12,349 nucleotides of DNA from JANLSE01 sp038214135 (GCA_038214135.1 JBBQSD010000161.1:1-12349); one strand, 5' to 3'. Positions 1 to 5,931 are shown, counted from the first letter of the stretch. Notes: generated from the sequence alone by a model not told the origin. Translations and numbers: made by a program.

Positions 1-94
1 TATCGGCTATCGGCTATCGGCTATCGGCTATCGGCTATCGGCTATCGGCTATCGGCTATCGGCTATCGGCTATCGGCTATCGGCTATCGGCTAT
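1..94. repeat. Heptanucleotide tandem repeat (TATCGGC)n
   Basis: Perfect head-to-tail copies of the 7-base unit TATCGGC, about 13.4 units with no mismatch, beginning at the window edge, so the true length is unknown. The array ends exactly in the stop codon of the leftward gene next to it: the last CTA, read on the minus strand, is that gene's TAG. On the minus strand the unit carries a TAG that falls in all three frames, so any leftward read-through stops within 21 bases. On the plus strand the repeat has no stop at all. Short tandem heptamers are known from cyanobacteria and other filamentous bacteria, usually without proven function. Copy number is likely to vary by slippage. Confidence 0.97.
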
Positions 95-936
95 TTCTTA
101 TCCGCAGCCACCACCCACGCCGATTTCCCATCGCTGATCCACTCAACTGCTCCATCGATTCGCTCGTGGTACAGTTTCGCACTACCAATCGCCCGCTGCG
201 TATAGGTGAGTAGTGGTGGGTGATCGGAATGCACCCCATCGGTAAACAGGATCGATTGCGGCCTGAGTGTGGCCAGCAATGGCTCGTGTGGATCGTACAT
301 CCATGGGAATGCCACAAACTGGGCGCGTTTCAGCCCATCTGCAATCAGTGGTTTCGCGTCTGCAGGGTTGAATGCGTGCGCCAGAACCACACTCGTGTCC
401 CCATAATCGATCCGTAGCAGCAGCCCGCCCTCCTCCCCGGCACCCACTGCCAGCACACGTAGAGTTGCACCACCCAGATCCAGAGTATCGCCGGGGCGTG
501 CTGCCTGTAGCGATGTGCCTTGTTCTCGCAGAATGCGCCGCCATTCGCGAACAGTCGCATTGCCACCAGATAGTGCAGCAGGTGTTACAAGCGCGCGCCG
601 TGCCTGATAGCGTTGGACAACCGCAAGTTGTCCTGGAAGCCGCTGGAGATCTGGTGCGGTGAGTACGACTGCCGCCAGGTTATGCTGCCAGAATGGCATT
701 CGCTTGCCAAGTGTATGTGCCAACGCAGATGGATCGGCCCCGCCATCGATCAACACAAACTCGCCGCTCGGAGCCTGGATCACTATGGCATCGCCAGCAA
801 CCACTGGGAAGAGAAGATGCAGGCGGCCATCCGGGTGCTGAACCCAGGCGGTAGTCGCCAGAACGATCAACAGGAGAAGTATACGCAGGATGGCTCCGTG
901 ATGGGATGTGGGTTGGGACGCTTTCTCGGATGGCAT
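91..936 (-). CDS. Membrane-anchored ComEC-type metallo-beta-lactamase-fold protein, metal site lost
   Basis: 281 aa. A basic and polar start is followed by one hydrophobic helix (about residues 16-32), suggesting a signal anchor with the rest outside the membrane. The body follows the C-terminal domain of the DNA-uptake channel protein ComEC: AGDAIVIQAPSGE then LIDGG at 62-66, a family signature. Where active members have THPDxDH, this one has LTAPDLQRLPG (92-102). Where they have the tGD aspartate it has LAHA (185-188), and in place of HHGS it has PWMYDP (211-216). A SDHPPLLT stretch (237-244) and DGAVEW (261-266) match the family's end. The fold is therefore probably kept but zinc binding and hydrolysis lost. 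It lacks the ComEC channel, so it is not a full ComEC. Start at ATG 936 is supported by AAGGA on the minus strand at 943-947. The role is unknown; a binding or structural function is inferred. Confidence 0.8.
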   Translation of the reverse strand: MPSEKASQPTSHHGAILRILLLLIVLATTAWVQHPDGRLHLLFPVVAGDAIVIQAPSGEFVLIDGGADPSALAHTLGKRMPFWQHNLAAVVLTAPDLQRLPGQLAVVQRYQARRALVTPAALSGGNATVREWRRILREQGTSLQAARPGDTLDLGGATLRVLAVGAGEEGGLLLRIDYGDTSVVLAHAFNPADAKPLIADGLKRAQFVAFPWMYDPHEPLLATLRPQSILFTDGVHSDHPPLLTYTQRAIGSAKLYHERIDGAVEWISDGKSAWVVAADKK

Positions 937-942
937 GGCAGA

Positions 943-947
943 TCCTT
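943..947 (-). promoter_or_regulatory. Ribosome binding site of the ComEC-like gene
   Basis: Minus-strand AAGGA, 6 bases before the ATG at 936. A 5-bp hairpin (GACCG 954-958 with CGGTC 963-967) lies just upstream of it in the leader. Confidence 0.6.
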
Positions 948-1043
948 ACGAGAGACCGTTATCGGTCGTTCATCTCGCAGGTCCATGCTGCCTGCCAGCA
1001 TTCATAAACCAGAGCATAGCACAGCAAGATTACCAGCCTGATA

Positions 1044-1090
1044 CGTACAAAAAGCTTGGTATTTGGATGTGCAATCGTCGTACAAAGCTT
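1044..1090. repeat. Pair of near-identical short direct repeats at the protease start
   Basis: CGTACAAAAAGCTT (1044-1057) recurs as CGTACAAAGCTT (1079-1090), differing by two A bases. The copies bracket the TTG/GTG start region. This could be slippage debris or a paired protein-binding site; nothing else decides between them. Confidence 0.4.
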
Positions 1091-1692
1091 CACTGCTGAT
1101 CACCGCCGCAGACAATTCGACCTGGATAGGTACTGGCTGGTTTATTGGACCACACACCCTGATCACGGCAGGGCATGTCGTCCATATCAAGAACAGCGGT
1201 GTACCTGGCCGCGATGGCTGGGTCAAGCGCATCGTTGTCATGCCTGGTCGCAATGGCGCGTCACTGCCATATGGCTCGGTGACAAGTACCAGCTTCCGCT
1301 CTGTCACGGGTTGGACGAGCAGCGGCGATGAAAACTACGACTATGGTGCAATCATCATCCCAACCCAACTTGGTAGCACCGTCGGTTGGTTTGGCTTTGG
1401 TGTCTACTCAGACGCAGATCTGCTGGCCACAACCGCCAATATCTCTGGCTATCCAGGCGATAAGCCGACTGGCACACAGTGGTATGATTTCCACAAGGTC
1501 GCTTCGGTCAACAGTCGCAAAGTCTACTACGACATCGATACCTTTGGTGGCCAGAGCGGCAGCGCCGTCTACCGAATTGTGAGCGGCAGTCGTTATGCGA
1601 TCGCTGTTCATGCCTATGGCGGTGCAACAACCAATTCCGGCACGCGCATCACTACGCCTGTCTATAACAACCTGGTGGCTTGGAAGGCGTAA
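1063..1692 (+). CDS. Leaderless trypsin-like serine protease, glutamyl endopeptidase (V8) type
   Basis: 209 aa. Catalytic triad visible: His38 in ITAGHVV, Asp93 in NYDYGAI and Ser165 in GGQSGSAV. VHAYGG (182-187) lines up with the V8-type IHWGG segment, whose histidine helps bind glutamate in the S1 pocket, so cleavage after Glu is a reasonable guess. Family members are normally secreted with a signal peptide and propeptide. Here the protein starts almost directly at the first strand of the protease fold, and an in-frame stop at 1039-1041 leaves no room for a leader. The start is TTG 1063 or GTG 1069; neither has a clear Shine-Dalgarno site, so the start is uncertain. It is either an intracellular or self-sufficient protease, or a gene that lost its 5' end. 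It is followed by two small genes on the same strand. Confidence 0.85.
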   Translation: MDVQSSYKASLLITAADNSTWIGTGWFIGPHTLITAGHVVHIKNSGVPGRDGWVKRIVVMPGRNGASLPYGSVTSTSFRSVTGWTSSGDENYDYGAIIIPTQLGSTVGWFGFGVYSDADLLATTANISGYPGDKPTGTQWYDFHKVASVNSRKVYYDIDTFGGQSGSAVYRIVSGSRYAIAVHAYGGATTNSGTRITTPVYNNLVAWKA

Positions 1693-1693
1693 C

Positions 1694-1753
1694 ATCGTAC
1701 ACAATAGCGGAGGTACGATTTGCAGGGACGCGATATATCGCGTCTGTACGATT
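1694..1753. repeat. Palindromic element flanked by 8-bp direct repeats
   Basis: An 18-base perfect palindrome, GACGCGATATATCGCGTC (1727-1744), sits between two copies of GTACGATT (1713-1720 and 1746-1753). An inverted ATCGTAC at 1694-1700 pairs with the first copy, giving a 7-bp stem with a 12-base loop. The element starts just after the protease stop codon and could act as a transcript end, though no T-run follows. Palindromes of this general kind are scattered between genes in cyanobacteria and Chloroflexota; that assignment is from memory of the type, not a search. Confidence 0.65.
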
Positions 1754-1767
1754 AGCTTGTAAAGCAG

Positions 1768-1822
1768 ACCTGTCAGATGGACGAATGGATGTCCAACGCG
1801 CTTGTTTGCCCACCTGACAGGT
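1768..1822. repeat. Inverted repeat with 13-bp arms
   Basis: ACCTGTCAGATGG (1768-1780) pairs with CCACCTGACAGGT (1810-1822) at 12 of 13 positions, across a 29-base spacer. It resembles the widely scattered 'acctgtcaggt' intergenic palindromes of environmental bacteria. It lies between the protease and the next gene and may be a transcript stem or a mobile repeat relic. Confidence 0.6.
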
Positions 1823-1882
1823 TCTAACCACCATTCCATCGACATCAGTGTGGTGGGCCACTAGGCCACAGGGAGACAAGCA

Positions 1883-2149
1883 ATGACCAAAGATGCTCAT
1901 CTGATCATTGGCGTTGTTCGCGATGGACATGGCCAACCAGTAACGGGCGCACGGGTCGGGTTTGTATCGGGGCCAGTACCGCTACCCGATATCGCAGCTC
2001 TGACAGACAGCACTGGGCAGTTTATTGTGTCGGTGCCCATCGCTGGCGATTACATGCTGCTGTGTATCGGCAATAGCGGTGTTATGGTACAGGTGCCTGT
2101 TCAGGTTGCTGAAGCCGGCGAAAAGCATATCGAAATCGAGCTGCAATAG
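1883..2149 (+). CDS. Small carboxypeptidase-regulatory-like (beta-sandwich) protein
   Basis: 88 aa, almost entirely one domain. GVVRDGHGQPVTGARVGF (10-27), then TDSTGQFIVSVP (41-52) and GDYMLLCIG (55-63), follow the usual pattern of carboxypeptidase regulatory-like domains: 'G.V.D..G.P..GA.V', 'T...G.F....' and the 'G.Y.L' strand. In larger proteins these transthyretin-like sandwiches are non-catalytic and extracellular. Here the domain stands alone, with no signal peptide and no membrane helix, which is odd. ATG 1883 is supported by GGGAG at 1871-1875. The gene lies 25 bases before the lipoprotein gene and 190 bases after the protease gene, from which it is separated by two palindromic elements. 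A shared function with the protease is only suggested by position. Confidence 0.75.
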   Translation: MTKDAHLIIGVVRDGHGQPVTGARVGFVSGPVPLPDIAALTDSTGQFIVSVPIAGDYMLLCIGNSGVMVQVPVQVAEAGEKHIEIELQ

Positions 2150-2174
2150 TTGGGAACAGAGATGGGAGAATCGT

Positions 2175-2567
2175 ATGAACATACGCCGTCGAAACTTTGT
2201 GCAGCTGGTTGGATTTGGTTTGGTAATGCCGATAGTAGGCTGCACAGCCTCAACCAACCAGAATGCGACGCCCCGTGTTGGCGCGGATATTCGCGGAACA
2301 ATCACACAGGTTAATCAAGCCATCACAGGCGATATTCTTGGCTCACTGTTGGTAGAAGGCAAGCTGGAAACAGATACACACTATGATCGAGCCTCTATAA
2401 CGATCACAAAGCAGACAGTTGTGCTGGAACAACAGGGGCAAAACCGTCGCTCGATTACATTCGCCGATCTTCAGAAGGGGCAACTCGTTCAGGTTGGTTT
2501 CATTGGTGCAGTTGCCGAGACCTACCCCGTTCAGGCACAGGCCGATGAGGTCGTTATCCTCAAATGA
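2175..2567 (+). CDS. Small lipoprotein with Tat-like signal
   Basis: 130 aa. The start shows RRRNFVQLVGF (4-14), resembling a twin-arginine (Tat) signal with RR-N-F, followed by a hydrophobic run and the lipobox IVGC, which places the lipidated cysteine at residue 23. The mature part begins with a polar linker (TASTNQNATP). A compact all-beta domain then runs from GTITQV (41-46) through ASITITKQTVVL (73-84), ITFADLQKGQLVQVGF (94-109) and ADEVVIL (123-129). This layout resembles DUF3221/YobA-type small lipoprotein domains; that link is a tentative visual match. It probably sits on the outer face of the cytoplasmic membrane. The start at ATG 2175 is preferred over earlier in-frame codons because it gives the lipoprotein signal and follows GGGAGA (2164-2169). 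It probably shares a transcript with the gene 25 bases upstream. Confidence 0.8.
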   Translation: MNIRRRNFVQLVGFGLVMPIVGCTASTNQNATPRVGADIRGTITQVNQAITGDILGSLLVEGKLETDTHYDRASITITKQTVVLEQQGQNRRSITFADLQKGQLVQVGFIGAVAETYPVQAQADEVVILK

Positions 2568-2585
2568 TGCTACGCCATATCCTGT

Positions 2586-2614
2586 TTGCACTCTACGCTT
2601 GCAACTGCTATAAT
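2586..2614 (+). promoter_or_regulatory. Strong sigma70-type promoter, extended -10
   Basis: TTGCAC (2586-2591), a 17-base spacer, and a perfect TATAAT (2609-2614) preceded by TGC (2606-2608), an extended -10 motif. Transcription should start near 2620-2622. It is the best promoter in the window and points at the 51-aa and 617-aa genes, implying steady, strong expression. Confidence 0.8.
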
Positions 2615-2625
2615 ATCCGTTCAAC

Positions 2626-2660
2626 GGCGCGTAGTATGCGCCTTCTGTTGTTGCGCGCAA
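2626..2660 (+). promoter_or_regulatory. 5' leader hairpin and palindrome
   Basis: In the presumed 55-base leader, GGCGC (2626-2630) pairs with GCGCC (2638-2642) over a 7-base loop. TTGCGCGCAA (2651-2660) is a perfect palindrome just before the ribosome binding site. Either could affect RNA stability or bind a protein. No known riboswitch was recognised. Confidence 0.45.
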
Positions 2661-2675
2661 AGAAGAAGGGTGGGT

Positions 2676-2831
2676 ATGGACGGCAAGAACGTCACCTATG
2701 GGGAAACCGGTATGGAGCGGCTAGCACAGGTATTACGCTCCAGTGGGCAACCGCAGGATATTACCTGGCTGACCGAGCGCTACCTCGAGATTTTACGTGA
2801 ACTGGTCCTTGCGGAGGAGCAGAACTCATGA
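2676..2831 (+). CDS. Small helical protein coupled to the 617-aa gene
   Basis: 51 aa, not recognised. After a short polar start, GMERLAQVLRSSG (12-24) and ITWLTERYLEILRELVLAEEQ (29-49) look like two amphipathic helices, with no cysteines, signal peptide or membrane span. ATG 2676 follows AAGGG (2666-2670) at good spacing and fits the promoter 60-90 bases upstream. Its TGA overlaps the ATG of the next gene as ATGA (2828-2831), the usual sign of translational coupling and often of partner proteins made in fixed ratio. It may bind the 617-aa product. The call as a real gene rests on promoter, ribosome site and overlap rather than on homology. Confidence 0.7.
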   Translation: MDGKNVTYGETGMERLAQVLRSSGQPQDITWLTERYLEILRELVLAEEQNS

Positions 2832-4681
2832 GTAATACGACGACATTTCAGGGGAATCCAGCACAACGCGCCCTTGCCGAACAGGTCTATCAGGTGATGA
2901 CGACCCAGGGGCGGCTTTTTGCGAGTGATGCGCCGATTCGTCAGACATTGACCAATCTGGCAGATTTCTTTGCTGTGCAGAACAAGACCGACCGCGAGAC
3001 GATTGCGCGGGATATCGATGCGGCCCTGCGCGAGAACAATGGCCTGTTTGCTCGTGAGGAGCGCGAGGACGATATTCTGTATATTACCTCACGTGTGGGG
3101 GCATACAAGCCACGTGTGGAGGATACGCTCCATATGTTCCGCAGGCGGCTGCACGAGCCAGAACACCCGCTACCAGTTGATGATATCAGCGTTGTGGTGA
3201 CAACCACTCGCCCAGCGCTCACAACCGTTGAGCCAGTCTTTATTTCGGATTACTGGCAGCAGCAGGCTGGAGGCACACCGGTGGTGCCAGCACTGCCAAC
3301 GATCACAGCTGCTGTTGTCGTTCCAGAAGATGTCGAGACCGTCGTTGAGGCGATTGAGGTTGCTGAAGCTGAAGGAATGCCAGTCGCGCCTGTTCCGGTT
3401 GCGGCACCTGCTGTTGTCGAACGACCGATACTCAATACGGTTATTACGCTTCCGAATGGCCTACAGATCGATCTGCGCCGCTCGGTGGATGAACTGATGG
3501 CGCAGTATGGCGCAACGCTGGCAACCCAGTTGCGTTCATCGATTGAGCGTGCCATCCCACCGCGATTGGTTGTCTTTGGCAATCAGGTATTCCCAGAAGT
3601 TGGGGGTGGCGGCTTTGGCAAGAATGATCTGCGCCGCATCCGCGACTATCTGTTGGAGGCTGGCGAGCCGCTGTTGGATGTCCAGATTATGCAGGATATC
3701 TTCCGTTATAGCCAGAACCGGCCAGATTATGAATCGTTCCGCTTTGAGTTGAACTATCGGCTCAGCCGCGAGAAGGATTTCGAGTTTGTTGGTGTGGAAG
3801 GTGCCCGGCTGTGGACGACAAAGGGCATGCCGCCGATTGGCACCAAGCGCCTGAAGGCCAGCGAAATGGGCCAGGTGATGGGCTATATCGAGGAGGGCTT
3901 CGATGATAGCCTGGTCAGCCAGACGGCCGATACCATCCGCAAGAGTGGCTCACTGAGCCTGATTCTTTCATTCTTTGAATGGGAGTATGGTGCGCTGCCA
4001 TTCACCCGTGCGATGGCGGCCCTCATGCCAACTTCACTGCTGCCCGATCAGCGGACGACGGTGCTGCGCTTTGAGGCACCCCAGCACTATACATCGGCCT
4101 TGGTAGAATTGCGCTACCCAACCGGCAACCGTGGTGGCTGGTTGCAGGGCCTCGATGGCTTCTTCCGTGATTATCTCATTCCCGGCGCGATGATCACGAT
4201 CAGCCGTACCGATAACCAGCATATCTTCACAATTACCTACGAAGAGCAGCCAGAGGTCGCGGATCGCCTGCTTGTTGTCGATGAGAAGAAGAACAAACTG
4301 GCCTTCGAGAATGTCAGCTACTACTGCGTTGTCGATACCGACATGCTGCTCAGCCAGGCACAGTATGGCCGCCTACGCAATCTGAAGCTGTTCCCGATGG
4401 GCGAGCGCCGCAAGGGCGATGCGATGCTCGAACACGCCTTCGAGACAATCGGTGATCCAATTGGCACCCGCAGTGAACCACGCTATCGTACAACAATCGA
4501 GAAGTTGTTGGTAGCATTGAATGTGCTACGGCCAGCTTCAAAGGATTACCTCGTGCATCTGTTGAAGGAAAACGAGCTATTCGTGCCTGAAACAGCAACC
4601 ACATGGACCTACACACCGCCACCGGCGACTGATGAGGACGATGAGGACGAGGAAGATATCTACGACGACGATGAGGAGTAG
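2828..4681 (+). CDS. Large protein of unknown function with winged-helix-like segments and acidic tail
   Basis: 617 aa, no family recognised with confidence. Seen in order: an alpha/beta N-terminal segment (about 11-95) ending ENNGLFAREEREDDILYIT; a Val/Pro/Ala/Glu-rich, probably disordered linker (about 115-200); a second segment (about 263-335) with helices at DLRRIRDYLLEAGEPLLD followed by RFELNYRLS and FVGVEGARLWTT; a mixed middle part (about 345-505) with IPGAMITISRTDNQHIFTITYE; a helical region (555-585); and a C-terminal tail from 601 of almost only Asp and Glu. The first two segments have the helix-helix-wing pattern of HARE-type winged helices, and an acidic tail after such a domain recalls the RNA polymerase delta subunit. 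This is a loose structural guess. No signal or membrane span, so probably cytoplasmic. A role in transcription or nucleoid biology is speculative. It is coupled to the 51-aa gene by ATGA. Confidence 0.85.
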   Translation: MSNTTTFQGNPAQRALAEQVYQVMTTQGRLFASDAPIRQTLTNLADFFAVQNKTDRETIARDIDAALRENNGLFAREEREDDILYITSRVGAYKPRVEDTLHMFRRRLHEPEHPLPVDDISVVVTTTRPALTTVEPVFISDYWQQQAGGTPVVPALPTITAAVVVPEDVETVVEAIEVAEAEGMPVAPVPVAAPAVVERPILNTVITLPNGLQIDLRRSVDELMAQYGATLATQLRSSIERAIPPRLVVFGNQVFPEVGGGGFGKNDLRRIRDYLLEAGEPLLDVQIMQDIFRYSQNRPDYESFRFELNYRLSREKDFEFVGVEGARLWTTKGMPPIGTKRLKASEMGQVMGYIEEGFDDSLVSQTADTIRKSGSLSLILSFFEWEYGALPFTRAMAALMPTSLLPDQRTTVLRFEAPQHYTSALVELRYPTGNRGGWLQGLDGFFRDYLIPGAMITISRTDNQHIFTITYEEQPEVADRLLVVDEKKNKLAFENVSYYCVVDTDMLLSQAQYGRLRNLKLFPMGERRKGDAMLEHAFETIGDPIGTRSEPRYRTTIEKLLVALNVLRPASKDYLVHLLKENELFVPETATTWTYTPPPATDEDDEDEEDIYDDDEE

Positions 4682-4704
4682 CGGCTAGCGGTGTTTCATG
4701 TGAG

Positions 4705-4780
4705 TAGTGAGTAGTACGTAGCAAGTGCGTGAGTGTGATGATACACTCGAACAAAACTTCTACAGACTACTCACTATTTT
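4705..4780. terminator. Nested inverted repeats after the 617-aa gene, possible terminator
   Basis: TAGTGAGTAGT (4705-4715) pairs perfectly with ACTACTCACTA (4766-4776), which is followed by TTTT. Inside the 50-base loop, GAGTGT (4731-4736) pairs with ACACTC (4743-4748). The placement just after a stop codon suggests transcript ending, but the long loop and short T-run make it a weak terminator. It may instead be a mobile repeat relic. Confidence 0.45.
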
Positions 4781-4783
4781 GTC

Positions 4784-4800
4784 CTCTTTGTAGCAAAGAG
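4784..4800. repeat. Perfect 7-bp hairpin
   Basis: CTCTTTG (4784-4790), loop TAG, CAAAGAG (4794-4800). No T-run follows on the plus strand. It sits between the two larger inverted repeats of this gap. Confidence 0.5.
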
Positions 4801-4826
4801 CGAAACAGTTGATCTATCCGAACACT

Positions 4827-4878
4827 CTCACCCCTGCTGCGCTTCCCCTCTCCCAAGGGGAGAGGGGCTAGGGGTGAG
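4827..4878. repeat. GC-rich interspersed palindrome
   Basis: Outer arms CTCACCCCT (4827-4835) and AGGGGTGAG (4870-4878) enclose an inner hairpin, CCCCTCTCCC (4845-4854) with GGGAGAGGGG (4858-4867), loop AAG. Elements of this 'cccctctcccaaggggagagggg' type are common intergenic repeats in several phyla, including Chloroflexota. It can form a very stable RNA stem and may also stop transcription. Confidence 0.7.
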
Positions 4879-4943
4879 GCCAATCTGCTAATCAGCAATC
4901 AGTAATAGTGCCTATGAGTCCCGTCATAGAGGGAGCAGTATTC

Positions 4944-5918
4944 ATGGATATGAACGATACAAACCTCGCAACCTATCTGCAATCGATTGGTGCGCCGGAT
5001 CATCAGCTTTCCATGCGTGATCTGAAGCCAATCTCGGATCTTGAGCCAGGTGAGCGATCAGCTTTTCTGGCAGGATGGCAGGCAATTGAGCCGTTGCGCC
5101 GCGCTGAAATTATGCGCGCCATGGTTGAACTCTCGGAAGATAATGTCGATCTGTTGTTTCAAGCGGTGATGCAATGGTGCCTCGATGATCCAGAGGCAAG
5201 CGTGCGCGCTGCGGCAATTGAAGGGTTGTGGGAAAGCGAGAGCCCGCGTGTGTTGCGCCGCCTGCTGGAAATATTGCGCACCGATGCTGATCTCCAGGTA
5301 CGTGAGGCCGCAGCGACGGGCCTGAGCCGCTTCGCATACCTAGCCGAATTGGGTGAGTTGGATGATCGGGATGCCGCGGAGTTGCTACGCGGCCTGTTGT
5401 TGATGGTTCAGGACCAGAAGCAGCCACTTGATGTACGCCGACGAGCGCTTGAAGCAGTTGGCTATTATTCAAGCGAAGAGGATGTGCTGCGCCAGATCGA
5501 GCGCGCCTATAGCACAGATGAACAGGAATTGAAGGAGAGTTCGCTGGTGGCGATGGGCCGTTCCATGTTGCCGCGCTGGCTGCCAACAATCGCCCGCGAG
5601 ATGGAGAGCCGCTCGCCCGCTCTGCGCTATGAGGCTGCTCGGGCCGCTGGTGAGCTTGCTGAAGAGGCCCGCCCGCTGGTTGCACGGGTGGCCCGTTTGC
5701 TTGGCGATAAAGATACTGAGGTAGCACTAGCGGCGATCTGGGCACTCGGCCAGATTGGTGGCGATGCTGCACGGCGGGTGCTGCGTGAGGCCAGCAAGAG
5801 TGATAGCGAAGCCCGCATTCAGGCAGCAGCTGAGGCACTTGCCGAATTGAGCATGGAAGATGGTATCGCTGGAACATCATTCGACCGATCCGGGCCGTTT
5901 GGGGGGCGGAATAATTAG
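4944..5918 (+). CDS. HEAT-repeat protein
   Basis: 324 aa, soluble, with no signal peptide. After an acidic N-terminal part (1-60) come about seven helical hairpin repeats of HEAT type between residues 64 and 304. Clear copies are PEASVRAAAIEGLWE (83-97), ADLQVREAAATGLSRF (115-130), LDVRRRALEAVGYY (162-175), SPALRYEAARAAGELAE (224-240) and KDTEVALAAIWALGQIG (256-272). Each has the 'D..VR..A..ALG' core. HEAT solenoids are non-catalytic scaffolds for protein binding; some bacterial ones carry lyase activity in phycobilin attachment, but nothing here points to that. The tail (310-324) is Gly/Ser-rich and probably disordered. ATG 4944 is preferred over GTG 4908 and ATG 4914 because GAGGGAG (4929-4935) lies at ideal distance. 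No partner is known; it stands alone between repeat-rich gaps. Confidence 0.88.
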   Translation: MDMNDTNLATYLQSIGAPDHQLSMRDLKPISDLEPGERSAFLAGWQAIEPLRRAEIMRAMVELSEDNVDLLFQAVMQWCLDDPEASVRAAAIEGLWESESPRVLRRLLEILRTDADLQVREAAATGLSRFAYLAELGELDDRDAAELLRGLLLMVQDQKQPLDVRRRALEAVGYYSSEEDVLRQIERAYSTDEQELKESSLVAMGRSMLPRWLPTIAREMESRSPALRYEAARAAGELAEEARPLVARVARLLGDKDTEVALAAIWALGQIGGDAARRVLREASKSDSEARIQAAAEALAELSMEDGIAGTSFDRSGPFGGRNN

Positions 5919-5931
5919 TGTAGCATTCAGG

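Noticed and set aside
1..94. CRISPR array
   Set aside because: The repeat is a direct heptamer with no spacers.
1..213. Plus-strand open frame through the heptamer repeat (YRLSAIG repeats)
   Set aside because: Open only because the repeat has no plus-strand stops; no start codon is visible, and the continuation lies opposite the ComEC-like gene and soon stops.
613..1041. 142-codon plus-strand frame opposite the ComEC-like gene
   Set aside because: Shadow of the minus-strand gene; considered as a missing leader for the protease but it is in another frame and has no signal-peptide character.
937..1062. Divergent promoters between the ComEC-like and protease genes
   Set aside because: Promoters are expected here, but no -35/-10 pair of good quality and spacing was found on either strand.
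1408..1845. 145-codon minus-strand frame over the protease 3' end
   Set aside because: Overlaps the protease catalytic-serine region and two palindromic repeats; no domain or start signal.
2025..2174. Longer N-terminus for the lipoprotein gene
   Set aside because: Would overlap the preceding gene by over 100 bases and bury the Tat-like signal and lipobox inside the protein.
4908..4943. Upstream starts (GTG 4908, ATG 4914) for the HEAT protein
   Set aside because: The ribosome site at 4929-4935 lies inside this extension and fits ATG 4944.
5110..5880. 256-codon open frame on the minus strand
   Set aside because: Lies wholly opposite the HEAT-repeat gene, has low-complexity shadow composition and no ribosome site; the plus-strand frame has clear repeats.
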